A stretch of 55,424 nucleotides of DNA from Nocardia sp. MH4 (GCF_019266065.1 NZ_LPNR01000081.1:1-55424), one strand, 5' to 3'. Positions 1 to 7,910 are shown, counted from the first letter of the stretch. Made by a program: numbers and translations. The notes: a model not told the origin generated them from the sequence alone.

Positions 1-154
1 GCCGGATCGTCGGATCGCCGCCGGGCGGCAGCGGTCGCCGCGGCGGAGTGCCGCGGCCCGCGGGCGGCGGCACGGCAGGTCCACCGGGGCGGCCTGGAGG
101 CGGCGGCACCCGGCGCCTACGCGGGTCATCGCGGGGATCGTCGCCGTTCATCAC
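1..154 (-). CDS. N-terminal end of a proline-rich protein, possibly LytR-CpsA-Psr family (partial)
   Basis: Only the first ~51 codons lie in the window; the gene runs off the left edge. The N-terminus is acidic then Arg/Pro/Gly-rich (begins MMNGDDPRDDPRRRR), a disordered cytoplasmic tail of the kind that precedes the membrane segment of LytR-CpsA-Psr proteins or class A penicillin-binding proteins. A TAGAGT -10 hexamer (161-166, minus strand) lies 6 nt before the GTG at 154, which supports a leaderless start there. In M. tuberculosis the gene beside the DUF2470 homologue Rv3839 is Rv3840, which as I recall carries a LytR-type domain, so an LCP protein is my best guess. No catalytic domain is visible, so the family is inference. 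A plus-strand reading of the same bases is weaker. Confidence 0.5.
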   Translation of the reverse strand, partial: MMNGDDPRDDPRRRRVPPPPGRPGGPAVPPPAGRGTPPRRPLPPGGDPTIR

Positions 155-160
155 TGTCGA

Positions 161-166
161 ACTCTA
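161..166 (-). promoter_or_regulatory. -10 element of the left-edge gene
   Basis: Minus-strand TAGAGT sits exactly 6 nt upstream of the GTG start at 154, the geometry of a leaderless actinobacterial promoter. Confidence 0.4.
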
Positions 167-218
167 CTGATCGTCGGGGGCGCGGGTGGGTTGTGCGCGC
201 TCGGTCTCTACTGGATAC

Positions 219-244
219 CCCGCTCGGGTGCCCGCGTTAGCGGG
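219..244 (-). terminator. Possible terminator after the CPBP gene
   Basis: CCCGCT (219-224) pairs with AGCGGG (239-244), and CGGG-TG-CCCG forms a small stem inside the loop. It lies about 40 nt beyond the CPBP stop. There is no T-run, which is common in high-GC actinobacteria. Confidence 0.35.
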
Positions 245-283
245 AAACGCGGTGATGTGGCGAGACTCGCCGTGACACGCCGC

Positions 284-1060
284 TCACGGCAGCCAGCCGA
301 CGCGGCCGCGCAGCACGGTGTAGCCCAGGTAGGCGACCGCATCGATCGTCGCGTGCGCCAGGATCAGCGGCCACAGCCGATTCGTGCGCTGCCAGTAGCG
401 TCCGAAGATCACGCCCATCACGATGTTGCCGAGCCCGCCGCCCAGGCCCTGGTACAGGTGATAGCTGCCACGCAGCAGCGCGGAGGCGGCCAGTGACCGG
501 TTCTCCGACCAGCCGAGCTTGCGCAGCCGGGTGATCAGGTAGGCCACCACGAGCACTTCCTCGGCCACCGCGTTCGCGCACGCCGACAGGATCAGTACCG
601 GCAGCCGCCACCAGTGCTCGGTCAGCGAACTCGGCACGATGGTCACGCTCACCCCGAGCGCGTGCGCGATCAGATACAGCGCCAGTCCGGGCAGGCCGAT
701 CACCGCCGCCAGGATCAGGCCGTGCAGCACATCGGTGCGGCGAATCCTGGCCAGCCCGATCAGTCGCGGTCCGATCCCGCTGCGCCACAACAGGTACAGG
801 CCCAGCGCCGCCCACGCGAGCAGCCGGGTGATTCCGACCAGCTGGAACAGCAGGTCGAGAATCGAGTTGTCCGAGCGCGAGGCGTTCAACGCCACCGTGC
901 GCCCGCCGACCCCGCCGGGCGCCAGCGCCGAATCCAGCAGGGCCAGGCCCGCGCTGATCCCGCTCAGCCCGAAGGTGACGAGCAGGACGACGGTGATCTC
1001 GACTCGGAGACCGAACCGTTCCCGCTCGCTGAGCGTGGTGTCAGGAGGATCGACGCGCAT
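284..1060 (-). CDS. CPBP-family intramembrane metalloprotease-like protein
   Basis: This 258-residue multi-pass membrane protein fits the CPBP (CAAX protease and bacteriocin-processing) family of intramembrane glutamic-type proteases. The family's three motifs are visible in the second half: an EE pair (AVAEEVLVVAY), a His after a short helix (RGSYHLYQG), and a C-terminal His (LAHATID). The Arg usually found a few residues after the EE pair is not in its normal place, so activity is uncertain. The substrate is unknown. A TACACT hexamer lies 7 nt before the ATG at 1060, suggesting leaderless transcription. It precedes the left-edge gene in the same orientation with a 129-nt gap, so a shared transcript is not assured. 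Confidence 0.8.
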   Translation of the reverse strand: MRVDPPDTTLSERERFGLRVEITVVLLVTFGLSGISAGLALLDSALAPGGVGGRTVALNASRSDNSILDLLFQLVGITRLLAWAALGLYLLWRSGIGPRLIGLARIRRTDVLHGLILAAVIGLPGLALYLIAHALGVSVTIVPSSLTEHWWRLPVLILSACANAVAEEVLVVAYLITRLRKLGWSENRSLAASALLRGSYHLYQGLGGGLGNIVMGVIFGRYWQRTNRLWPLILAHATIDAVAYLGYTVLRGRVGWLP

Positions 1061-1067
1061 GTCGCGC

Positions 1068-1073
1068 AGTGTA
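1068..1073 (-). promoter_or_regulatory. -10 element of the CPBP gene
   Basis: Minus-strand TACACT with 7 nt to the ATG at 1060; leaderless geometry and no Shine-Dalgarno sequence. Confidence 0.4.
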
Positions 1074-1114
1074 GGCAGCCCCGGTGGCCGGGGCGCGTCG
1101 CGCCGCGACCGGAT

Positions 1115-1876
1115 TCAGATGCGGCGCAGGCCGTTCAGAAAGGGGCAGCCGGCCAGGATGCGCACCGCCTTGCTCAGCGCGGCGACGTCGTCGGCGGGCG
1201 TGGCGAAGGGCAGGCGCACGTCGTGGTCGCCCTCGTTGCTCTCCACCCGCAGGGTCAGGCCGTAGCGGTCGATGGCCAGCGGATGCACCAGGCCGCCGCG
1301 TAGCCGGGTCGGCAGGTGGCGCGCGAGCTGGGCGACGATATCGGCGTGGTCCTCGGCCATGTGCTGTAGCCAGGCGCTCTCCAGTTCGCAGAACGGGTCG
1401 GCGCTGGCCGCGCGCAGGTCGGCGTGGTCGACCGATTCCGCGCCGGAGGTGTCGGCCAGCACGGCCGAGTTCACCACCACGCGCAGCAGCGTGACCCCGT
1501 GTCCGACGTCGAGCAGCCCCGGATGCGGGTATTCCTTGGCGATCTCGACCGCGAGCGTGCGCTGGGCCTGCATCGGCACCTGCCGCACCCACCCGCGCAG
1601 CCACACCAGCGCCCGGACCGGTTCGCGCAGCGGCAGCGGCGCGTGATCGGTGAGCTCGAGCACCGCCGAGGTCTCGTTCGCGGTCGCGGCCAGCGCCGCC
1701 GCGAGCGAGGTGGCGGGCACCGCGATCACCGCGTCACCACAGCGACGCAGGTGATGCAGCGAGGTCGGCACCGGATCGATGCCGGGCAGCGCGAGCATCG
1801 CCGTCTCCGCGTGGGCGCACGCGCTGCGCACGCGCTCGGCGGTCGTCGGCGCGAGGATCGTGGTGGGGCTCGACAT
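1115..1876 (-). CDS. DUF2470-domain protein under iron control (Rv3839-like)
   Basis: 253 residues. The C-terminal ~90 residues show the DUF2470 pattern: a helix with HMAEDHADIVAQLARHL followed by the strand-rich part ending RLPFATPADDVAALSKAVRIL. DUF2470 is the C-terminal domain of HugZ-type haem-degrading proteins and occurs in FMN-binding split-barrel relatives; the N-terminal half here is split-barrel-like but not diagnostic. The M. tuberculosis homologue Rv3839 is, from memory, IdeR-repressed, and a near-consensus iron box lies 23 bp upstream here. A clear GGAGG precedes the ATG. A role in haem or iron use under iron limitation is inferred from regulation and domain, not from catalytic residues. 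Confidence 0.82.
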   Translation of the reverse strand: MSSPTTILAPTTAERVRSACAHAETAMLALPGIDPVPTSLHHLRRCGDAVIAVPATSLAAALAATANETSAVLELTDHAPLPLREPVRALVWLRGWVRQVPMQAQRTLAVEIAKEYPHPGLLDVGHGVTLLRVVVNSAVLADTSGAESVDHADLRAASADPFCELESAWLQHMAEDHADIVAQLARHLPTRLRGGLVHPLAIDRYGLTLRVESNEGDHDVRLPFATPADDVAALSKAVRILAGCPFLNGLRRI

Positions 1877-1898
1877 GACAACCTCCGCGAACTGTTGA

Positions 1899-1917
1899 TT
1901 AGGTAAACCTAAGCTAA
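1899..1917 (-). promoter_or_regulatory. IdeR/DtxR iron box
   Basis: TTAGGTAAACCTAAGCTAA (plus strand) agrees with the 19-bp DtxR/IdeR consensus at all but about two positions. On the minus strand it contains TAGGTT, a plausible -10, so Fe-loaded IdeR would block the DUF2470 promoter. The plus-strand gene at 1988 begins 70 bp away and may also be affected. Confidence 0.8.
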
Positions 1918-1975
1918 GTTACCGCGCGACTTCGCGCAAGGGGACACCCCGGCGAATCGCCGAACGAATCGGCTC

Positions 1976-1981
1976 TACGGT
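1976..1981 (+). promoter_or_regulatory. -10 element of the 1988 gene
   Basis: TACGGT followed by exactly 6 nt and the ATG at 1988; no Shine-Dalgarno sequence, so the transcript is probably leaderless. Confidence 0.45.
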
Positions 1982-1987
1982 GGTCTG

Positions 1988-2419
1988 ATGACGCACGACG
2001 ACCACGGCGACGACCACCCGACCTCCGCCGAACCCGTGCTGGTCACGCTCTCGACCCCCGCCCGCCGCAGTCTGGTGGCGGGCCTGGTCCGCCCGCTGGG
2101 CAGCGCGCCGGCCACCGCCGAGGTCGTCGACATCGACGTCCCCGACGCCGAACTGGCCGCCTTCCTGGTCCGGATCGCGCACGCCGACCACGGTTTCGTC
2201 GCCCGCACCGCCATCGCGCCCCGTGCGGTCGCCATCGTCGCGGGCACCGTCGCGGCCCTCTGCGGTGAGGACATCCCGACCGCCCTCAGCACCCCCGACC
2301 TGAATTTCCTGACCGCGCTCAAGCCCCCGGCCATCGAAGCCACCCGTACTGTTCTGCTGGCCATCGAAACCGACGATGAGCAGGCGATCCGGGACGCGCT
2401 CCGGGTGCTGGATTCCTGA
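1988..2419 (+). CDS. Conserved hypothetical protein upstream of pheA
   Basis: 143 residues, not recognised. The N-terminus is His/Asp-rich (THDDHGDDH), followed by a soluble alpha/beta-looking body with no transmembrane segment, signal peptide or cysteine pair. Third positions are strongly GC-rich, as in the neighbours, so it is a real gene. It lies 41 nt upstream of pheA in the same direction, but pheA appears to have its own promoter. The His/Asp-rich start and adjacency to the iron box raise the possibility of metal binding, which is speculation. Confidence 0.6.
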   Translation: MTHDDHGDDHPTSAEPVLVTLSTPARRSLVAGLVRPLGSAPATAEVVDIDVPDAELAAFLVRIAHADHGFVARTAIAPRAVAIVAGTVAALCGEDIPTALSTPDLNFLTALKPPAIEATRTVLLAIETDDEQAIRDALRVLDS

Positions 2420-2448
2420 GCGGGGCCGACTTCGGACAACGATCCAGC

Positions 2449-2454
2449 TAATCT
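2449..2454 (+). promoter_or_regulatory. -10 element of pheA
   Basis: TAATCT with 6 nt to the GTG at 2461. This supports GTG 2461 as a leaderless start. No good -35 is visible, which is usual in this group. Confidence 0.45.
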
Positions 2455-2460
2455 TTCTGT

Positions 2461-3375
2461 GTGCCGCGTATTGCGTATTTCGGACCGTCCGGGACGTTCA
2501 CCGAGATGGCTCTGGCGAAGTTCGAGAACTCGGGGGCCTTCGACAGTCCCGTCGAGCGAGTCGCCGCGCCGAGTCAGGGCGCGGCGCTGGATCTGATCCG
2601 CTCCGGTGACGTCGACGGCGCGGTCGTGCCGATCGAGAGCTCCGTCGAGGGGTCGATCCCGGCGACACTGGATTCCCTCGCCCTCGGACCGCGGCTGCAG
2701 ATCGTCGCCGAGACCGAGCTCGAGGTGAGTTTCACGATCCTCGCCCGGCCCGGCACCACGCTCGCGCAGGTGCGCACGCTGGCCGCCTACCCGGTCGCGG
2801 GCGCGCAGGTCAGGCAGTGGGTGGCCCGGAACATGCCCGAGGCGCAACCGTTCACCTCGGCCTCCAACGCGGCGGCGGCCGAGGACGTCGCGGCGGGCGT
2901 CGCCGACGCCGCGGTGTCGACGGCGCTGGCGGGGGAGCGGCTCGGATTGGCCACGCTGGCCGCCGGGGTCGCCGACCACGAACAGGCGATCACCCGCTTC
3001 GTCCTGGTGACCGAACCCGGGGTCGCCCCGCACGCCACCGGCGCCGATCGCACCTCGATCGTGCTCGAACTCCCGAACGAGCCCGGCTCGCTCATGCGCG
3101 CGTTCGCCGAGTTCGCCACCCGCGGTGTCGATCTGACCCGCATCGAGTCGCGACCCACCCGGACCGCGATGGGCACCTACCGCTTCTACCTCGACTGCGT
3201 CGGCCATATCGACGATCCGGCGGTCGCGGAGACCTTGAAGGCACTGCATCGCACGGCGCGGGTCCGGTACCTCGGCTCGTGGCCCGCGTACGCGGCAGTC
3301 GGAACACCGCCCCCGTCGGACGAACCTGCCGCAGAATGGTTGACGCAATTGCGAAAGGGGGTCGCTGACCTATGA
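2461..3375 (+). CDS. pheA: Prephenate dehydratase
   Basis: Converts prephenate to phenylpyruvate, the committed step of phenylalanine synthesis, in the cytoplasm. 304 residues, normal for the monofunctional actinobacterial enzyme without a chorismate mutase domain. The N-terminus has the family start (IAYFGPSGTFTEMAL) and the two periplasmic-binding-like lobes follow, including VPIESSVEGSI. The C-terminal ACT domain (~190-280) carries ELPNEPGSLMRAF and the ESRP motif (TRIESRPTR), which bind phenylalanine for feedback control. The GTG start follows a -10 element at leaderless spacing. The stop overlaps the next gene's ATG by 4 nt, so the two are co-translated, as in the Rv3838c-Rv3837c pair. 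Confidence 0.96.
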   Translation: MPRIAYFGPSGTFTEMALAKFENSGAFDSPVERVAAPSQGAALDLIRSGDVDGAVVPIESSVEGSIPATLDSLALGPRLQIVAETELEVSFTILARPGTTLAQVRTLAAYPVAGAQVRQWVARNMPEAQPFTSASNAAAAEDVAAGVADAAVSTALAGERLGLATLAAGVADHEQAITRFVLVTEPGVAPHATGADRTSIVLELPNEPGSLMRAFAEFATRGVDLTRIESRPTRTAMGTYRFYLDCVGHIDDPAVAETLKALHRTARVRYLGSWPAYAAVGTPPPSDEPAAEWLTQLRKGVADL

Positions 3376-4040
3376 GTACACCCGCGAAGCTGGTGCTGGT
3401 GCGGCACGGCGAGACCGAGGGCAACGTCGCGAAGATCCTGGACACCCAGGTGCCCGGTCTCCCGCTCACCGAACGTGGTGTGGCCCAGGCGAAAGCCTTC
3501 GGCGCCGGTTTGGAACGGGCGCCGCAGGTGCTGGTGTCGTCGGAGGCGCTGCGGGCCCGGCAGACGGCGAGCTACATCGAGGCGGCCACCGGTGCGCCCG
3601 CGCACGTCCTCGACGGGCTCTACGAGGTGCAGGTCGGCGAGTTGCACGGCCGCTCGGATCAGGCGGCGCACGAGTTCTTCCAGGAGATCTACCGGGGCTG
3701 GCACCGGGGCGATCTCGACACCAGGGCACCCGGCGGCGAATCCGGTCGTGAGGTGATCGACCGGATCGTGCCGATCCTCACCGGACTCCGCGAGGAATTC
3801 CTGACCGAGGACGCCGACGGCGACGTGATCGTGGTGAACCACGGCGCCGCCATGCGCCTGGTCGCGATGACGCTGGCCGGGGTGGCGCCGCCGTTCACGA
3901 CGAACAACCACCTCGACAACACCGAGACCATCGAACTGCTCCCCACCGCGAACGGCGGCTGGGAGTGCCTGCGCTGGGGCAGGTTCACGCCACCGTTCGC
4001 GCTCGAGGCCGAGCCCACGGCCGACGACCCGATGGGCTGA
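3372..4040 (+). CDS. Histidine phosphatase family protein (phosphoglycerate-mutase-like, Rv3837c-like)
   Basis: 222-residue branch 1 histidine phosphatase. The catalytic motif LVRHGETEGN near residue 10 supplies the phospho-accepting His and Arg. A second Arg sits in SEALRARQTA, and the later His is in VVNHGAAM. The acid in the central EVQVGELHGR region fits a phosphatase rather than a true mutase. The substrate is unknown. The start overlaps pheA (ATGA), so it is probably translated by coupling. Its stop abuts the convergent EspG-like stop with no bases between them (TGATCA), leaving no room for an intergenic terminator. Confidence 0.9.
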   Translation: MSTPAKLVLVRHGETEGNVAKILDTQVPGLPLTERGVAQAKAFGAGLERAPQVLVSSEALRARQTASYIEAATGAPAHVLDGLYEVQVGELHGRSDQAAHEFFQEIYRGWHRGDLDTRAPGGESGREVIDRIVPILTGLREEFLTEDADGDVIVVNHGAAMRLVAMTLAGVAPPFTTNNHLDNTETIELLPTANGGWECLRWGRFTPPFALEAEPTADDPMG

Positions 4041-4877
4041 TCAGGCCGGGTTGTCGGCCGTCGCGGTCGGGAACTCGGTGCGGATCGGCAGCGACTCGAT
4101 GAGATCGGCCACCGCCGTGCGCAGGCGCGCGTTGGTACCCGTGGCGATCGACGACCACTTCACGCCGTCGTCGGCCACGCTGGCGGTGATGATGAATCTG
4201 CCAGCGCGCGTGTTGAACACGGCGATGTGGTTGTCCTGGATGTCGCGCGTGCCGTCACCGTAGGCGACGCCGATGATCTCGGCGTAGGAGTGGATCTCCA
4301 CCAGCGCCGAGGCCAGGGTCTGGGCGTCGGTGGCGGGCTTGCCGATCTTGCTCAGCCGCTCCGTGGTGGCCGCGACGTCACCGGTATCGCCGAAGATCGG
4401 CGCGAGTTCCTCGGTGGGCGCGTTCATTCCGTACAGCTCGAGCGGTTCGGACTTGCCCAGCGCCTGCAGGACCGCGCCGGGCAGGTCCAAGCCCGCGTCG
4501 TCGATGACATAGGACTCCGGCCCGCGCAGGGCGACGACCGCGCGGTCGTCGCCCTGCGCGAGGCAGAACCGGTTGACGTGGCCCTGGACCACCCAGCGCA
4601 GCGCGATGATCCACTGCGGCCGGTAGAGCACCCGCAGGCGCTCCGCCAGCTCGGTCTGGACCACGTCACCGAACAGCAGTTCACGCTCGGTGAGAGCGGC
4701 TTCGGCCGCCTTCATGGCGGCGTCGTGCGTCGAGATGTTGTCGTAGCGGCCCATGGCGTCGAGCACCACGGGCATCTCGTCGAATTGCAGCTTCTCCAAG
4801 AGGAACTGCAATTCGTCGAGCGATAGCACGACGGCCTCCAGCAACGATCCCCCGCTACTCCCCCCGAGCACCGTCAC
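4041..4877 (-). CDS. EspG-like type VII secretion chaperone
   Basis: 278 residues, the usual length for EspG, the cytosolic chaperone that binds the helical tip of a PPE protein and keeps PE-PPE dimers soluble for ESX export. Visible family traits are the N-terminal LSLDELQFLLEKLQFDEMPVVL region (EspG proteins start with a strand then a Leu-rich helix), the central RWVVQGHVNRFCLAQGDDRAVVALRG, and a C-terminal strand GRFIITASVADDGVKWSSIATGTNARL. It is the last gene of the PE-PPE-EspG operon and its ATG overlaps the PPE stop by 4 nt. No ESX membrane components are present in the window, so the cognate secretion system must be elsewhere. Confidence 0.85.
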   Translation of the reverse strand: MTVLGGSSGGSLLEAVVLSLDELQFLLEKLQFDEMPVVLDAMGRYDNISTHDAAMKAAEAALTERELLFGDVVQTELAERLRVLYRPQWIIALRWVVQGHVNRFCLAQGDDRAVVALRGPESYVIDDAGLDLPGAVLQALGKSEPLELYGMNAPTEELAPIFGDTGDVAATTERLSKIGKPATDAQTLASALVEIHSYAEIIGVAYGDGTRDIQDNHIAVFNTRAGRFIITASVADDGVKWSSIATGTNARLRTAVADLIESLPIRTEFPTATADNPA

Positions 4878-6007
4878 TTGGCCGATCCGGCGAGGTCGCC
4901 GCCGATCACACCTTCGGCCGTGTACCGGCCGTCGGTGAACGCCTCGTCCGAACGGCCGTAGTCGACGCCGTTGTGCTCGTCGTCGTCCTCGCCGTTGGCG
5001 CGGTTGCCCAGCAGCGGGTTGCCGGCGGTGTTGGCGTTGCGCACCGGTGCGCCCTCCGCACGGGTGACGACCGACTCGGTGACCGCCGGGGCGGCGGCGG
5101 GCGCGTTGGCCGCCGGAGCACCCCAGCCCTCGGGCAGCTTCAGCTGACCGTTGCTGAGCGAGACGTTGCCGAGACCGGCCGACGTGGTGGCCACACCGGC
5201 CGCGGCGCCGACGGCGCCGAGGCTCGCCATGGCGGGTGCCGCGGCGGTCGTCGCGGGCACGGTCGCCGCGGAGGTGGCGGCCGAGATCGCCGAGGCGCCG
5301 ATGTTGCCCGCCGTGCTGACGCCGCTGGTGACGACGCCACCGGCGACATTGGCCGCCTGGGTGGCGGCGCTGACGACGCCGGGGTTGGTGACGAAGGCCT
5401 GCGCCGCGGCGACCGCGGTGCTGAGCGGGTCGCCGCCGAAGTCGCCCTCGGCGGCGGTGCCCGCGCCGTTGGCGATGGTCGGCGGCATGGAGAACTCGCC
5501 GGGCGTGGTGACGGTGGCCGTGGTGGCGGCCTCGTAGGTCTCCATCACCAGCGCGGCGCGGATGTCCATGGCGTGACGGGCGACCTCGGCCGCCTCGAAC
5601 GCGCCGGACACGACGCCGGGCGGGTTGGCCGAGGCGGCGACCGCGGTATTGGTCGCGGCGATCTCGGGCAGGCTCGGCATCGCGAGCGAGGCCACGGTGT
5701 AGGCGGTGGCGTTGGCGGTGGCCTTGACCCCCATGGCCGCGGCCATGATGCCCTGCTGACCCGCCCAGGCGCCGAACGGCGCGAGCTTGGCGAGCACGGC
5801 GAGGCCGTTGACACCCTGCAGGCCGACGCCGACCTCGGCGATCACGCGGGTGATGGTGAAGGCGGCGTCACCCCACGCCGCGGCCAGCGTGCCCCACGAG
5901 GTGGCGGCGGCGGAGATCGGAACGGCGTGTGCGCCCGCGTTGAGCGTGGTCGAGTTGACTTCTGCCATGCGCGGCAGCCAGAAGACCCCGGTGATCCCTG
6001 CGGTCAT
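4874..6007 (-). CDS. PPE-family protein
   Basis: 377 residues. The N-terminal ~170 residues follow the PPE helical pattern: FWLPRMAEVNSTTLNAG replaces the classical PPE start, followed by AAATSWGTLAAAWGDA, equivalent to the conserved W-x-G region of the ESX export signal partner. The literal Pro-Pro-Glu is not conserved (LPRMAEVN). The rest is Ala/Val/Thr/Gly-rich and low complexity, ending in an acidic Asn-rich tail (NGEDDDEHNG). The ATG at 6007 is chosen because GGGAGAA lies just upstream and the PPE domain begins there; the frame stays open farther upstream without coding sense. It should heterodimerise with the adjacent PE protein and be chaperoned by the downstream EspG. Confidence 0.85.
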   Translation of the reverse strand: MTAGITGVFWLPRMAEVNSTTLNAGAHAVPISAAATSWGTLAAAWGDAAFTITRVIAEVGVGLQGVNGLAVLAKLAPFGAWAGQQGIMAAAMGVKATANATAYTVASLAMPSLPEIAATNTAVAASANPPGVVSGAFEAAEVARHAMDIRAALVMETYEAATTATVTTPGEFSMPPTIANGAGTAAEGDFGGDPLSTAVAAAQAFVTNPGVVSAATQAANVAGGVVTSGVSTAGNIGASAISAATSAATVPATTAAAPAMASLGAVGAAAGVATTSAGLGNVSLSNGQLKLPEGWGAPAANAPAAAPAVTESVVTRAEGAPVRNANTAGNPLLGNRANGEDDDEHNGVDYGRSDEAFTDGRYTAEGVIGGDLAGSAK

Positions 6008-6053
6008 GCTTGTTTCTCCCCTGAATGAATGATCGGCGACGGATCGGGTACGA

Positions 6054-6365
6054 CTAGATCTGGATCGCGGTGATCGCCGCGCCCTGGGCGATGTCCTCGC
6101 CGATGTTGGTGACCAGCTGCGAGCGCAGGGTCGCGGCCGCGTGGTGCAGCTCGAGGATGCCCTGGGCGACAGAGCTGTCGTGGGTGGCGGCGGCGCGGTT
6201 GAAGTGCGAGGCCGCGAGCAGCGACACCTCTTCGGCGCCGGACGGGAGCACATGGGTGGTTGGCCCGGCGAGGCCGGCGGCCACGGCGAGGCGCTCGGCG
6301 AGCAGATCCAGCTCGGCGGCAGCGGCGAGGACGATTTCAGGTGTGACGAGAACGTGTCCGACCAT
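6054..6365 (-). CDS. PE-family protein
   Basis: 103 residues, the size of a PE domain without extension. It is an all-helical hairpin: VTPEIVLAAAAELDLLAERLAVAAG, a Pro/Gly turn, then EEVSLLAASHFNRAAATHDSSVAQG. PE domains pair with PPE domains into a four-helix bundle and carry a YxxxD/E secretion signal after the second helix; here the expected Tyr is not obvious (HFNRAAATHD), so export should be tested. A strong AGAAGGAG ribosome site precedes the ATG. First gene of the PE-PPE-EspG operon, 46 nt before the PPE start. Confidence 0.82.
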   Translation of the reverse strand: MVGHVLVTPEIVLAAAAELDLLAERLAVAAGLAGPTTHVLPSGAEEVSLLAASHFNRAAATHDSSVAQGILELHHAAATLRSQLVTNIGEDIAQGAAITAIQI

Positions 6366-6474
6366 GACCCGACTCCTTCTGGTGGCGACTATCGGGAACC
6401 ACGAGAATTCCCCCTACGAGTGATAGGACGCGAGAGCGGGTCGTTCGGTTCCATCGATTCCCCACCCAGTTTCG

Positions 6475-6831
6475 CTAGCCCCATCCCAGCTCATGCAACC
6501 GGTCGTCGTCAATCCCGAAATAGTGTGCTATTTCATGGATCACGGTGATCGCTACTTCCTCGACCACCTCGTCGGCGGTAGTGCAGATGTCGAGAATAGC
6601 CTCTCGATAGATGGTCACGGTATCCGGCAGCGAACCCGCGTAGTAGCTGTCGCGCTCGGTGAGCGCGATGCCGTGATACAGCCCGAGCAGCGAGGGTTCC
6701 TCGTCGTTTCTGGCCTCGACCAGCACCACGACATTGTCGATCGCCTCGGCCAGCTCGGGCGGGATCAGGTCGAGCGCGTCGCTCACCAGCTCCTCGAACC
6801 GCTCCGGCGACATCCGTTCCGACACGGTCAC
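6475..6831 (-). CDS. Minimal zincin-like metallopeptidase (Rv3836-like)
   Basis: 118 residues. The C-terminal motif HEIAHYFGIDDDRLHELG contains HExxHxxGxxxxxxH, the zinc site of the small bacterial 'minimal zincin' family (MtfA/metzincin-like). No signal peptide or membrane segment, so cytoplasmic. Substrate unknown. Its ATG overlaps the stop of the septum-formation-type gene by 4 nt, so the pair is translationally coupled, as for Rv3835-Rv3836 in M. tuberculosis. Confidence 0.9.
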   Translation of the reverse strand: MTVSERMSPERFEELVSDALDLIPPELAEAIDNVVVLVEARNDEEPSLLGLYHGIALTERDSYYAGSLPDTVTIYREAILDICTTADEVVEEVAITVIHEIAHYFGIDDDRLHELGWG

Positions 6832-7910
6832 CGTGGTTGTGGCTGCGGGGGCAGCGGCGCGGCGCCGGGCAGCGGGGCAGGCGTGGAGCGCCCGGTGTTC
6901 GGCGGCGGCACCGGGGCTTGACCGTCGATCAGGATCTCGCCGCGCGCCGACCCGACGATCGCCGCGAATCCCTCACGGTCGGCGCCCTTTCCGAGCCAGC
7001 AATCCAATTTGTGACTGCCCGCGAGCCAACTGGTCGGTTCCAGATAATCGAAGAACAGGGTCAGCGTCTTGTTCCGGATGGCGTCGGGGCTGCCCAGATA
7101 GTCGGTGGAGAGGCGGTTGCATTCGGACTCCACGTACTTGTCCTGATCTGCCTCCGACGGGGGACCACCGGTGAAGTTGCTCGCCAGGTCGACGGTGCCG
7201 ACGATCTCGACCGAATGCGGCTGCGCGCAGTCGACAGGGTCGGTCGGCAGGTTCTGGTTGATGCCGAGGCAGGTGCCGGTGGCGTGCACCTTGGACTGAT
7301 CCTGGCCGGCGACCGAGCCGGTCGCGGCCGGGCTGGCCGAGGTCGCGGCGACCTGCAGGCCACAGCGCAGGGTGCGGTCGCCGTGCTGCCAGCCCGCCGG
7401 GCTCGGCGACATCACGTTGACCATGTACCGGCCGCGCGGATCGAAGCGCCCGCCCAGATACCGCTGCACCGCGGGGACGCAGTGCTCGTCCCTGAGCTCG
7501 GTCATCCGCAGCGAATCGGGGTGCCTGGTGCCGCCGGCGAACTCCCGGCCGGGGTAGGCGGCGAGGTCGATCACCCCGGCGACCTCGAACAGGTGCTTGT
7601 CCTCGCAGTTGACCTTCACCAGGTCGCTGCGATCGGACTTGGTCCAGCTCAGGCAGTCGCCCACGCTCGCGCTGCTGAATTCCTTGTCCCGGACCACGGG
7701 CTCGGAGCCGGGCTGGTGCGCCTCGAGCCCCTTGTCGTTCTCGAAGCCGGTGACCAGCATGGTGACCATCGCCGCGATCACCGCGCCGAGGGCGCCGATC
7801 AGCAGCCCCCACCGCAGTTTGGTCGCCGACAGATGCAGCGAACTGGGGACGCGGCCACGCGACGCGGATCCCTCGGCTGGTTCCCTCTGCTCATCAGACA
7901 TCGGATCCAT
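6828..7910 (-). CDS. Septum-formation-family membrane protein (Rv3835-like)
   Basis: About 360 residues: a short charged cytoplasmic N-terminus, one membrane helix (LRWGLLIGALGAVIAAMVTML, near residues 33-55), then an outer region with two similar Cys-containing modules (SVGDCLSW ... VNCEDKHLFEVAGVIDL and GTCLGINQN ... VDCAQPHSVEIVGTVDL). This duplicated GDCL...C..PH.EV pattern is the hallmark of the actinobacterial septum-formation domain. The tail is Pro-rich. Biochemical role unknown; orthologues co-occur with the zincin downstream. ATGs at 7913, 7910 and 7901 are all possible and none has a convincing ribosome site. Confidence 0.8.
   Translation of the reverse strand: MDPMSDEQREPAEGSASRGRVPSSLHLSATKLRWGLLIGALGAVIAAMVTMLVTGFENDKGLEAHQPGSEPVVRDKEFSSASVGDCLSWTKSDRSDLVKVNCEDKHLFEVAGVIDLAAYPGREFAGGTRHPDSLRMTELRDEHCVPAVQRYLGGRFDPRGRYMVNVMSPSPAGWQHGDRTLRCGLQVAATSASPAATGSVAGQDQSKVHATGTCLGINQNLPTDPVDCAQPHSVEIVGTVDLASNFTGGPPSEADQDKYVESECNRLSTDYLGSPDAIRNKTLTLFFDYLEPTSWLAGSHKLDCWLGKGADREGFAAIVGSARGEILIDGQAPVPPPNTGRSTPAPLPGAAPLPPQPQPR

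Noticed and set aside
3..170. Plus-strand frame ending in TGA at 168-170 as the tail of a gene
   Set aside because: Low-complexity Gly/Arg-rich reading with poorer third-position bias; the minus-strand reading has an acidic start and a correctly spaced -10.
4874..6253. A longer PPE protein starting at 6253
   Set aside because: The extra N-terminus is Ser/Arg/Pro shadow sequence overlapping the PE gene; the PPE domain and ribosome site begin at 6007.
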